A stretch of 64,000 nucleotides of DNA from Dialister succinatiphilus YIT 11850 (GTDB lineage Bacteria; Bacillota; Negativicutes; Veillonellales; Dialisteraceae), in contig NZ_JH591187.1 of NCBI RefSeq assembly GCF_000242435.1, forward strand, positions 711,478-775,477, written 5' to 3'. Below, piece after piece: positions 37,821-45,101 of the stretch. Below the pieces are notes generated by a model. The model saw only the letters and a list, made by a program, of their open reading frames with translations, had not been told where the DNA came from and did no database searches. How positions within the stretch are numbered: position 1 is the stretch's first letter; the number at the start of each line of letters is the position of its first letter. The position numbers and the translations under genes are program-made.

Positions 37821-38180
37821 ATGGCAGAAGAACAACAGAACCAGGATGTATACCACATCGATCTCATGCGCACCCTTTGGGAAAATACGTACCGGGGCAC
37901 CGTTTTTAATTACAAGGACCAGTATGTTGCCACGGTCCGCCTGATTTTCAGCATTCCGCTGGACCGCAGCGAAGTACCGGAAAACGCGCCGGAAGTGAAT
38001 CCGGTGATTATAGTGCTGGTAGAAGATACCGCCCTTTCCCCTCTGGAAATCGTTGACTTCGAACAGGCCATGACGCCTATTCTGGCAAAACGGCTGACCA
38101 GTGAATATTTCCAGCCCGACCGCATCATGTACTTCTATCCCAGCCCTGCAGAAGGTGCAGAAACAAAGGACAAGAAATAA
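37821..38180 (+). CDS. Unrecognised small protein
   Basis: 119 residues from ATG 37821, with CAGGAGGTTATTAC right before it and a strong terminator 7 bases after the stop, so it is a real single-gene unit. No membrane segment or signal peptide. The middle (about 36-75) alternates short hydrophobic strands (VRLIFSIPL, PVIIVLVEDTAL), the ends are acidic and charged. It faces against its minus-strand neighbours, and hairpin arrays flank it on both sides. I do not recognise a family and assign no function. Confidence 0.8.
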   Translation: MAEEQQNQDVYHIDLMRTLWENTYRGTVFNYKDQYVATVRLIFSIPLDRSEVPENAPEVNPVIIVLVEDTALSPLEIVDFEQAMTPILAKRLTSEYFQPDRIMYFYPSPAEGAETKDKK

Positions 38181-38186
38181 GGGTAT

Positions 38187-38216
38187 AAAAGAACGCCTCG
38201 TTCGAGGCGTTCTTTT
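38187..38216 (+). terminator. Terminator of the small plus-strand gene
   Basis: AAAAGAACGCCTC / GAGGCGTTCTTTT with a short loop and a T run on the plus strand. Confidence 0.92.
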
Positions 38217-38335
38217 TGTTGACGGGGCTTTGCCCCGAGGTTTCTTAAGATTCTTCAGTTTGACGGCCTTTCGGGCAGAGGATTGTGGTGGCGGCTTATG
38301 GACACGCCCCAAAGGGGCTTGTCCATAAAGCTGCC
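38217..38335 (+). repeat. Hairpin-linker array, copy 3
   Basis: GACGGGGC-TTT-GCCCCGAGG, then a linker ending AGTTTGAC, GGCCTTTCGGGC (imperfect arms), AGAGGATTGTGGTGG, and CGCCCC-AAA-GGGGC with TTATGGACA before and TTGTCCATAA after. It has the same linker plan as the arrays near 37.3 and 42.4 kb but more decayed. Confidence 0.7.
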
Positions 38336-38344
38336 AGCCCACAC

Positions 38345-38372
38345 AAAAAAACGCCCCGAAGGGCGTTTTTTT
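38345..38372 (-). terminator. Terminator after fakA
   Basis: AAAAAACGCCC / GGGCGTTTTTT around CGAA, with A and T runs on both sides, so it can act in both directions; 6 bases after the fakA stop. Confidence 0.9.
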
Positions 38373-38377
38373 TCACA

Positions 38378-39979
38378 TTATTCAGTGGAAATAAACATGG
38401 GATACAGCGGCTGTCCCCCCTGATAGGTTTCAAAGGTAACGTCAGGGTATTTCTTTTCTGCCTTGTCGATTTCTTTGAGGCAATCTTCCTCGGAAAGATC
38501 TTTTCCGGAGTAGATAGTTACGATTTCCGTATCTTCTGTAATGAGGTGGGACAGTACATCAAGGAAACATTTGGTGAAATCTTTTTCTGCAATGACTTCG
38601 TGGTTTTTCATGATGCCCATGAAATCATCCTTGTGGATCACCGTTTCACCTACGATGCTGTCTCTCACAGCCGTGGTAATCATGGCTGTGGCAATGTCTC
38701 CCATCCGTTCCTTCATGGCTGCCAGGTTTTCTTCCAGCGTGTTGTCTTCAGAGAAAGCCATGGCTGCTGCCAGCCCTTCCATGGGGTTAGTAGAGGGAAC
38801 GATATGGACTTTTTCACCCATCATTTTCTGGAGCTGCTGGGCTGCCAGGATGATGTTTTTGTTATTGGGGAGAATGATGTATTTTTCATACTGCCCGTTA
38901 TCCATGCCGCTACTCAGTTCCTGTACTGAGGGATTCATAGACTGACCGCCCGATACCACATCGGCGCCCAGTTTCTTAAAGAGTTCAGTCCAGCCGTCGC
39001 CGGATACGACAGTGAGAATACCCAGAGGCTTTTTAGCCATCTTCTGCTGTTTTTCCTTGTTCTTATGGAACTGGTCCACCATGTTGTCGCACTTGATGTC
39101 GTGAAGAGTACCCCAGTCTGCCGCCATATCCAGCACATGGCCCGGACGCTGGGCATGAATGTGAACCTTCACCAGGTTGTCCCCTTCTGCCACGATCATG
39201 GATTCGCCCCAGGAAGACAGTTTCTTTCTGACTTCCTTTGCCTTCACCTTGCAAGGGCTGATAATGAATTCCGTACAGTAAGGATATTCGATGGAGAAAG
39301 ATTCACCTTTCGCTTCCAGACGGCTGATGACCGGTTTCACATCCACCTTGATTTCTTCCACCTTGCCGGTAAGGCCGTTCAGGCAGCCCATGAGGAAGAA
39401 AATAAGACCCTGCCCACCGGCATCGACTACGTTGGCGTCTTTCAGAATCTGCAGCTGTTCCGGCGTTTTAGCCAGCGCTTCATTACCGCAGCGGATAGAG
39501 GCTTCTAAAATTTTGCTGAAATCCGTTTCCGTGCGGATCACTTCCCTGGTTCCCTTGGCAATGCCCCTGGCTACGGAAAGAATAGTTCCTTCCACCGGTT
39601 TCGTAACAGCCCTGTAAGCATAGAGGATACCGTACTGGAAGGCCTTGCTCATCTGGCCGCAGGAAGCCGTTTTCTTTCCATGGAGCCCCCGGCTGATGCC
39701 GTGGATGATCTGGGACAGGATAACACCGGAATTTCCTCTGGCCCCCATGATGGCGCCGGCTGCCGCCTTTTCAGCCAGAATCCCCACCGGCTGTTCCGCC
39801 TTTTCTTCAGCAATCATGCTGTACATGGACTTCAGTGTATTCAGCATATTATTTCCCGTATCCCCGTCAGGTACAGGGAATACATTGAGCTGGTTGATAA
39901 TTTCATATTTCTGCTGAAAAAGCTGGTACGCTCCTGTCAGCATATTTTTGAAACAAATCCCATCTATTGTATTATACAT
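38378..39979 (-). CDS. fakA: DAK-domain fatty acid kinase FakA-like
   Basis: A DhaL/DAK1-2-domain protein of 533 residues. In studied Firmicutes it phosphorylates fatty acids held by a FakB (DegV) partner, bringing exogenous fatty acids into phospholipid synthesis. The nucleotide-binding region is NVFPVPDGDTGNNMLNTL (about 32-49) with MGARGNSGVILSQI (about 83-96). ATG 39979 has GGGGGA upstream; earlier ATGs at 39997 and 39994 overlap the DegV stop. It follows the DegV gene immediately, forming a likely FakA-FakB pair. Confidence 0.92.
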   Translation of the reverse strand: MYNTIDGICFKNMLTGAYQLFQQKYEIINQLNVFPVPDGDTGNNMLNTLKSMYSMIAEEKAEQPVGILAEKAAAGAIMGARGNSGVILSQIIHGISRGLHGKKTASCGQMSKAFQYGILYAYRAVTKPVEGTILSVARGIAKGTREVIRTETDFSKILEASIRCGNEALAKTPEQLQILKDANVVDAGGQGLIFFLMGCLNGLTGKVEEIKVDVKPVISRLEAKGESFSIEYPYCTEFIISPCKVKAKEVRKKLSSWGESMIVAEGDNLVKVHIHAQRPGHVLDMAADWGTLHDIKCDNMVDQFHKNKEKQQKMAKKPLGILTVVSGDGWTELFKKLGADVVSGGQSMNPSVQELSSGMDNGQYEKYIILPNNKNIILAAQQLQKMMGEKVHIVPSTNPMEGLAAAMAFSEDNTLEENLAAMKERMGDIATAMITTAVRDSIVGETVIHKDDFMGIMKNHEVIAEKDFTKCFLDVLSHLITEDTEIVTIYSGKDLSEEDCLKEIDKAEKKYPDVTFETYQGGQPLYPMFISTE

Positions 39980-39993
39980 ATTTATTTCCCCCA

Positions 39994-40827
39994 TCATTTG
40001 GCACTTTCAAAGATAATTCCCGTCAGTCCCGGTCCCAGATAAGATGCCAAGACAGGTGTACCGGTAGAAAGAGTGACCTGGATATCCGGATATTCTTCCT
40101 GAATCCTTTTCTGCAGCGCCCTGCCACCTTCTTCATTTTCAATATGGACAATACCGATGCGACGGCAGGGTGAATTCTTGTGGAGATAATCGAGCATGGC
40201 GGCGGCAGCCTTCTTTTCGGTGCGCACCTTGGCAAGCACATCTACTTCATTATTGTCATTCAGGAAAATAACCGGCTTGATTTTCAAAATGCTGCCTATC
40301 AGGCCGGCAGCCTTCCCTACGCGGCCACCCCTCCGGAGATAATCCAGGGTAGGCACGGTAAAAGTAGTCCGCATCAAAGAAGCGGACTCCTGGAGACCTT
40401 TGCTTATTTCCTCAAAAGAAAGGCCCTTCTCAATCATATCCAGTCCGTCTTCCAGCACTTCCATCATACCCACAGCAGTGGTACGGGAATTAATGACGGC
40501 AATCTGCTTCCGTCCCGACTGGCGCGCCGCAAGAACGGCGCCATTATAGGTGCCGCTGACGCCGGAAGTGATGCAGATAACAATGACCGGATCCTCTTTG
40601 GGGAGAGACTCAAACAACTTAAGGAAATCACCGGTGCTGGGCTGGCTGGTAGGAACCGCCTTCTTCGTACTTTCGGAATACTCAATCACCTGTTCAATGG
40701 TGGCCTCATTTTCCGGCACATATTCCCCCTTCACCGAGATAAAAAGAGGAATCACATGAACATTATCGTGCTGCTCCAGGAAATCCTTCGGAACAGCGGC
40801 CGTACTGTCTACAACTAGCTGAATCAT
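39994..40827 (-). CDS. DegV family fatty-acid-binding protein (FakB-like)
   Basis: 277 residues with the DegV fold that sequesters one fatty acid. The N-terminal VDSTAAVPKDFLEQ and the segment VPTSQPSTGDFLKLFE (about 57-72) are typical, and ITSGVSGTYNGAVLAA holds the acyl carboxylate site. In FakB proteins the partner FakA phosphorylates the bound acid, and a FakA-like gene follows 15 bases later. Substrate chain preference is not readable. Confidence 0.92.
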   Translation of the reverse strand: MIQLVVDSTAAVPKDFLEQHDNVHVIPLFISVKGEYVPENEATIEQVIEYSESTKKAVPTSQPSTGDFLKLFESLPKEDPVIVICITSGVSGTYNGAVLAARQSGRKQIAVINSRTTAVGMMEVLEDGLDMIEKGLSFEEISKGLQESASLMRTTFTVPTLDYLRRGGRVGKAAGLIGSILKIKPVIFLNDNNEVDVLAKVRTEKKAAAAMLDYLHKNSPCRRIGIVHIENEEGGRALQKRIQEEYPDIQVTLSTGTPVLASYLGPGLTGIIFESAK

Positions 40828-40849
40828 TGGCTAACAGTCCTTCCTGTTA

Positions 40850-41227
40850 TTATTGTTTTTTTGCTTTTCTTTCAGCTTTTCTTTCATCAAACTCTTTCAA
40901 AAGCTGCTTGTAATCATCGTCATCATAGCCATTGGTAGCCAGCATGTATTCCTTGATCTTCTTACGCTGCAGAGCCACATTCATGGCAGACAATTCGAAA
41001 GGATCCAGCGAAATTCTGGCCAGCATTTCCCCGGTAGAAGAATAGCCCACAATGCCTTCTCCCAAAAGATCCACCAGCTTCTCGCGCTTCACCACTTCGC
41101 AGAAAGTGCGAAAGAACTTTTCCGCCTCTTTAATCATCCTGTCACGGATACGCTTGTACTCTTCCGCCTTATCCGCAGGAATCCTGAATCCATCAATTTC
41201 TACATATTTATCGGGTAAGTTAAACAT
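40850..41227 (-). CDS. Unrecognised small charged protein
   Basis: 125 residues. The N-terminus (MFNLPDKYVEIDGFRIP) is followed by helices rich in Lys, Glu and Arg, and the tail (KEFDERKAERKAKKQ) is strongly basic. No signal peptide or membrane segment is seen. It lies 22 bases before the DegV gene and shares its direction, so one transcript may carry all three genes. A good promoter at 41268-41296 serves it. I do not recognise the family. Confidence 0.8.
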   Translation of the reverse strand: MFNLPDKYVEIDGFRIPADKAEEYKRIRDRMIKEAEKFFRTFCEVVKREKLVDLLGEGIVGYSSTGEMLARISLDPFELSAMNVALQRKKIKEYMLATNGYDDDDYKQLLKEFDERKAERKAKKQ

Positions 41228-41267
41228 AGTATCTCCTGTAATTCTATATATTTATCCACTATATTTA

Positions 41268-41296
41268 ACTATATCGCCCTCAGCACTTTTGGTCAA
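41268..41296 (-). promoter_or_regulatory. Promoter of the small gene-DegV-fakA unit
   Basis: TTGACC (41296-41291) and TATAGT (41273-41268) are separated by 17 bases, about 40 bases before the start at 41227. Confidence 0.65.
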
Positions 41297-41377
41297 GTTT
41301 TTATGTAAAATAAATGAAATATATGTATTATGAAAGTTTTCAGGATATGGGCTCTGAAGAGAAAGCTCAGAGAGAAT

Positions 41378-41610
41378 GGTTCTTAAAATGGACCAGCCTA
41401 ACGGCCGGAGAGTTCGTAAGCTTGACGGGCCCTTCGGCCCCAAGGGTGCTGGTGGCAGCTTTGCCACAGATTCAAAAAAATGGGGGCACGGCTGACGCCG
41501 CGGGTTGCGTAGAAGGGTTGTGAAGGGAAAGGTTCTTAAGATGGATGGGCCTTCGGCCCAAGGGTTCTTAAGTTTGACGGCCTTTCAGGCCGAGGGTTGT
41601 GGTATCGCCC
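41378..41610 (+). repeat. Hairpin-linker array, copy 4
   Basis: Several units: GGGCCCTTCGGCCC after AGCTTGAC, then GGGCCTTCGGCCC, AAGGGTTCTTAAGTTTGAC, GGCCT-TTC-AGGCC, GAGGGTTGTGGTATCGCC. The unit at 41572-41600 is identical to one at 37365-37395. The start of the array (41378-41450) is more degraded. Confidence 0.7.
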
Positions 41611-41634
41611 TCTCGGTGCACAGCGAACACATTT

Positions 41635-41681
41635 TGAAGGAGCGCTAGCGACGCGCAAAATGTAGTGAGTCGTTTCCCCTT
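41635..41681 (+). repeat. 45-bp block, inverted copy at 55427-55473
   Basis: A GAAGGAGCGCTAGCGACGCG block running into GTAGTGAGTCGTTTCCCC matches, in opposite orientation, the sequence at 55427-55473 with a few changes. It contains the small palindrome AGCGCTAGCGAC. Confidence 0.65.
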
Positions 41682-41763
41682 TAGGGGCGATGAGTATAAA
41701 GCCAGCGTTACGGGATTGGCTGTCTGTGTCATATGTGACACAATATCCAGTGCCACCTATTTT

Positions 41764-41858
41764 CTCGTTTCCCCTTGAGGGGAAGTCCCGCGAAGCGGGA
41801 AAGGGTGTACGGGGCAGAGCACCGATAGGGATGCTCCATCGCGGTCCTGACCGCCAAT
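41764..41858 (+). repeat. 95-bp hairpin block, copy A
   Basis: Nearly identical to 55198-55291 (one base substitution, one base indel). It holds a chain of palindromes: TTCCCC-TTG-GGGGAA-like, CCCGC-GAA-GCGGG, GAGCA...TGCTC and GCGGTC-CT-GACCGC. No credible reading frame. The preceding GATGAGTATAAAGCCAGCG is also shared between the two gaps. Confidence 0.75.
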
Positions 41859-41859
41859 C

Positions 41860-42108
41860 GGCGGCCCCCCTGATCGAAGCGATGCACAGCGAACACATTA
41901 GGGGGCGATAAGACATAGAATAAGAATACCATAATCATTCTTACCACCGTCCACCCCTTCGCCACTTCGTGGCCCTCTTCCCCTAAAGGGGACGCAAGAG
42001 GCGTTACGGAATTTGCCTTTCTGTGTCATAGGGCGTAATAAGCATTCTGCTGACTGGCTCGCTGCGCTCGCCTCCCCCTATCCGGCTGCGCCGGACTTCC
42101 CCCGCAGT
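41860..42108. other. Rest of the 41.2-42.5 kb gap
   Basis: Short repeated phrases such as AGCGTTACGG (copies near 41706, 42003, 55069 and 55636) and TTCTGCTGAYTGGCTCGCTG (also near 55298) but no gene. The open frames across it are made of repeat sequence. Confidence 0.5.
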
Positions 42109-42111
42109 TCG

Positions 42112-42194
42112 GTCGGTCAATCGAAAGGAAGGCCCTTTTATGGGCAGGTTAAGGGCCTACTTTGACCGACTTGCACATCCTATGCAGGATGTGC
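42112..42194 (+). repeat. Structured element S, copy A
   Basis: Stem GTCGGTCAA (42112-42120) / TTGACCGAC (42162-42170) encloses stem AGGCCCTT (42130-42137) / AAGGGCCT (42151-42158). It is followed by hairpin GCACATCC / GGATGTGC with loop TATGCA (42173-42194). Copy B at 55905-55986 keeps the inner stem, the 13-nt and 14-nt spacings and the loop but changes both other stems with pairing kept. Strand of action is unknown. Confidence 0.7.
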
Positions 42195-42287
42195 ACAGGG
42201 GCAGAATAAAACTAACGCATAGCGAAGAATAAAGTCCCCCCGCCGGGGGGAAGGTGGTGGCGCCAGCCACCAAAAGGGGTGCATTTC

Positions 42288-42470
42288 CAACGCCCGCCAG
42301 GGCGGTTGTAAAGGTTTTATTATAAAAGGGCGCCTTCTATAATTTAGAGGCGCCCCACCACAACCCTCAGCGGCATAGCCGCTGTCAAACTTAAGAACCC
42401 TCGGGGCGATAGCCCCGTCAAACTTTAGAACCCTCAAGCCCCAAAGGGGCTTGTCCATAAGGCGTGTCAA
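42288..42470 (-). repeat. Hairpin-linker array, copy 5 (best example)
   Basis: On the minus strand: AAGCCCC-AAA-type palindrome (42452-42436), linker GAGGGTTCTAAAGTTTGAC, GGGGCTATCGCCCC, linker GAGGGTTCTTAAGTTTGAC, AGCGGC-TAT-GCCGCT (42383-42369), GAGGGTTGTGGTGG, then GGCGCC...GGCGCC and TTTTATAA. Two linkers of 19 nt differ by one base, while the palindromes between them are unrelated in sequence. Confidence 0.8.
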
Positions 42471-42533
42471 CCTACGGGAATACCGGCAAGCACCGCCCAG
42501 GTCCCGCTCCCGACCGCCTATCGGCGTCTCCCC

Positions 42534-43160
42534 TCAGCTCCCTGATTTCAAATCTCCCAGATGGGATGTATCATTCAGGGTATAGAGCATATTCATATCC
42601 CCCGGATAGATGTTGACCTGTGAAATGCTGGCGTTGGAGAGAGCCAGGTTCCAGGATCTGGCAAGGGGGATCTGGATGAGGCCGCATATGATGGTGCGAA
42701 GCGCCGCTCCGTGGCAGACGATGGCGTAGGTTTTATTGTCCCCTCGTTTGATGATATCGCTGATGGCTTCCATGCACCGTTTCTGGCAGTCTGCAAAGGA
42801 TTCCCCATGGGGGAGTTTCATGGTGCCTGCATCGTGATACATAGCTTCAATCATGCCGGGCCAGATTTTTTCGATTTCATCGTAGGTCTTTCCTTCCCAG
42901 TCTCCGAAGGAGAGTTCTTTCAGCCTTGCATCTGTTTCCAGTGGAAGGCCGTGAATTTGGGCAATGCCCTTCGCTGTATGGGCAGCCCGTTTAAGGGGGC
43001 TGGAAATGACGCCATCCAGAGAGACAGTGCGGAACCGTTCTTTTGTCTTTTCCGCCTGGGCTATCCCCTTTTCGCTTAAGGCCACATCGGTGCGGCCCTG
43101 ATACCTGCCGGAACTGTTCCATACAGTCTGGCCGTGTCTTATAAGATAAAGTGTAATCAT
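42534..43160 (-). CDS. cobC: Histidine phosphatase, likely alpha-ribazole phosphatase
   Basis: A 208-residue phosphoglycerate-mutase-like phosphatase. Phosphohistidine motif LIRHGQTVWNSSGRYQG (about 6-22), second catalytic His in VCHGAALR (about 150-157), and ELSFGDWEG with the acid. As the end of a cobamide operon it most likely removes the 5'-phosphate from the lower-ligand riboside or from the finished cobamide. Outside this context it could be any small phosphatase. Overlaps cobD by 4 bases. Confidence 0.85.
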   Translation of the reverse strand: MITLYLIRHGQTVWNSSGRYQGRTDVALSEKGIAQAEKTKERFRTVSLDGVISSPLKRAAHTAKGIAQIHGLPLETDARLKELSFGDWEGKTYDEIEKIWPGMIEAMYHDAGTMKLPHGESFADCQKRCMEAISDIIKRGDNKTYAIVCHGAALRTIICGLIQIPLARSWNLALSNASISQVNIYPGDMNMLYTLNDTSHLGDLKSGS

Positions 43161-44236
43161 GGATGGTAAACCTCTTTCAATGCTTTAAGGAGCCGGTTGT
43201 TTTCTTCCCTTGTCCTCACAGCCAGACGGAAGAAGGAGTTGTCAAGGCCTTCGTAGTTGCCGCACTGGCGGATGAAAATGCCTTCAGGAAGAAGCTGCTT
43301 CTGTAAATCGGCGGCGTCTCTTATGGAGCCGGTCAGTTTCAGAAGGATGAAATTGACGCAGCCGGGGTAGACCGTAAGGCCTTCCAGTTCTCCCAGTTTC
43401 CCTGCGAAATATTTCCTTTCGGAGGAGCAGAAGGCACGGGACGCTTCAATGTATTCCCTGTCCCTGGCGGCGCAGGTCATGTAGAGCTGGGCCGGGCCGT
43501 TCACGTTCCAGGGGATGAGGTGGTCTTTGATTTTTTCTGTGAGGGCCGGATGGGCAAAGGAGCATCCGATGCGGAGGCCCGGCACGGCGTAGAATTTCGT
43601 GAGGGACATAATGACCACCAGATGTGAATAAGTTTTTACGAAAGAGCGGTAGGACACGTCTCCTTCCACGAAGTCGATGAAGGATTCGTCAATTACCACA
43701 TAGCTTTCCCTGTCTTCTGCAAGGGCCATCACTTTTTTGAAATCCTCCATGGAAAGGAGGCAGCCGTCGGGGTTGTTTGGGTGTCCCAGGTACAAAAGGG
43801 AGCGGGGAACCATTTTTCTTTCCAGTTCCCCTAAAGGAAGGGAAAAGCCATGGTCCTGATCCAGAAGGAAGCTTTCCGTATCTGCGCCGGCAGCTTCAGC
43901 GGAGAGGCGGTATTCGGAAAAAGCTGGCGCCGGTACCAGCACTTTTTCCGGCTTAAGGAATCGAAGCAGCGTATACATGAGCTCCGTAGCCCCGTTTCCT
44001 AAAGCAATGGTATCCTTGTCCATGCCATAGGCAGCGGAAAGGGAGGCTGTCACGTCCCGGTCTTCCACATCCGGATAGCGGAGGGTCTCTATTTCCCAAT
44101 AACGGAGAAGAGCCCTTCTCCCCAGGGGAGAAAGGCCGAGCGGGTTGATATTGATGCTGAAATCAAGGATTTTATTCCGTTCGGAGGGGGCTAGGGAAAA
44201 GACATCCCCTCCATGTCTAGAGCTTTTCAAAGTCAT
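43157..44236 (-). CDS. cobD: Threonine-phosphate decarboxylase
   Basis: A PLP enzyme of fold type I that turns L-threonine O-3-phosphate into (R)-1-aminopropan-2-ol phosphate, the linker of the nucleotide loop. N-terminal DFSININPLG, the nucleotide region YLGHPNNPDG (about 155) and the PLP lysine in SLTKFYAVPGLRIG (about 225-238). ATG 44236 is chosen because the upstream frame lies inside pduX; its ribosome site is weak. PduX upstream makes its substrate. Confidence 0.92.
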   Translation of the reverse strand: MTLKSSRHGGDVFSLAPSERNKILDFSININPLGLSPLGRRALLRYWEIETLRYPDVEDRDVTASLSAAYGMDKDTIALGNGATELMYTLLRFLKPEKVLVPAPAFSEYRLSAEAAGADTESFLLDQDHGFSLPLGELERKMVPRSLLYLGHPNNPDGCLLSMEDFKKVMALAEDRESYVVIDESFIDFVEGDVSYRSFVKTYSHLVVIMSLTKFYAVPGLRIGCSFAHPALTEKIKDHLIPWNVNGPAQLYMTCAARDREYIEASRAFCSSERKYFAGKLGELEGLTVYPGCVNFILLKLTGSIRDAADLQKQLLPEGIFIRQCGNYEGLDNSFFRLAVRTREENNRLLKALKEVYHP

Positions 44237-45101
44237 GGATATCACACTTTCTGCACTGCATGCCCTGGTTTGTAATATGTACAAGGTCCAGGAAGGAAAT
44301 CCTTCCTTTCATTTCTTTATCCAGGAAATTCTTCACTGCCATGGCATCCTTTTCCATGGGAAGAATCAGTCCCAGCACGGTACCGCTGTGGGCACAGATA
44401 ACCCCTTTTCCTCCCTGCTCCAGTCCCAGGTGATAGAAATCTTCCAACGGTTTCTTATAAAGGATCTTCTGGTTGGCAAAGGAGCTCATAGAAGCAGCCC
44501 TGCCGATCAGGTCCAAAGACTGGTGCCGGATTCCTTCTTTAAATAAAGAAAGAGCCTCCTTTATTTTCGTTTCATTGCTCTTCTGCAGGTCTACCAGATC
44601 ATTTCTGGAATTAAACAGCATGGTATCCACTTCCCCGCCGCAATCATAAACCAGAATCTGCATGGCCGGGCAGAGGCCCATTTCCCGGATAAGGCGTCCT
44701 TCCCGGTAATCAAACTGCACTACCCCTTTAAAAAAGGTGGCGTCGCTGGGTTCAATGGAAAGGGCAATAGCTGCAATTTCCCGTTCCGACAACTTCCGAC
44801 CGCAGGCAAGGGCCGCAGCCTGGCAGGCGGCACTGATATCGGCCGTGCTGGAGGCCATGCCTTTCCCTTTCAGAATATGGGATTTCAGCTTTAAGGGGAC
44901 TCTTTTCTCTTCTCCCAGATAAGCCATTGTTTTCTCTACGGCTGAAAGAGCCTTGGGCGGAAGTGCTTCTCCATTTCCCTCAAACCCGGAAAAAGCATAG
45001 GAGAAGCGATCGATGGGACAGGTCACCATAAAGGAGGAGCCCTCTGCATAGCCCTGGATAAATTCACCGCAGGATCCCGGTGAGCTGACTACATATGCCA
45101 T
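44217..45101 (-). CDS. pduX: GHMP kinase, L-threonine kinase PduX-like
   Basis: It phosphorylates L-threonine to the substrate of CobD. GHMP motifs are SPGSCGEFIQG (about 7-17) and LKGKGMASSTADISAA (about 78-93). 294 residues. Position between cobS and cobD in a cobamide operon supports PduX over other GHMP kinases. Overlaps both neighbours (20 and 13 bases). Confidence 0.9.
   Translation of the reverse strand: MAYVVSSPGSCGEFIQGYAEGSSFMVTCPIDRFSYAFSGFEGNGEALPPKALSAVEKTMAYLGEEKRVPLKLKSHILKGKGMASSTADISAACQAAALACGRKLSEREIAAIALSIEPSDATFFKGVVQFDYREGRLIREMGLCPAMQILVYDCGGEVDTMLFNSRNDLVDLQKSNETKIKEALSLFKEGIRHQSLDLIGRAASMSSFANQKILYKKPLEDFYHLGLEQGGKGVICAHSGTVLGLILPMEKDAMAVKNFLDKEMKGRISFLDLVHITNQGMQCRKCDIHDFEKL

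Noticed and set aside
42112..42194. Integron attC site or group II intron fragment
   Set aside because: I see no core sites of the attC type and no domain V-like hairpin, and there is no integrase or reverse transcriptase gene near either copy.
42288..42470. CRISPR array
   Set aside because: The regularly repeated part is a 19-nt linker, and the variable parts are palindromes of 14-17 nt, not unique spacers. No cas genes are in the window.
41314..42470. Several open frames of 60-130 codons in the 41-42.5 kb gap, and similar ones at 54.7-56.1 kb
   Set aside because: They run through palindromic repeats or the RNase P RNA gene, lack ribosome binding sites, and have the compositional bias of the repeats.
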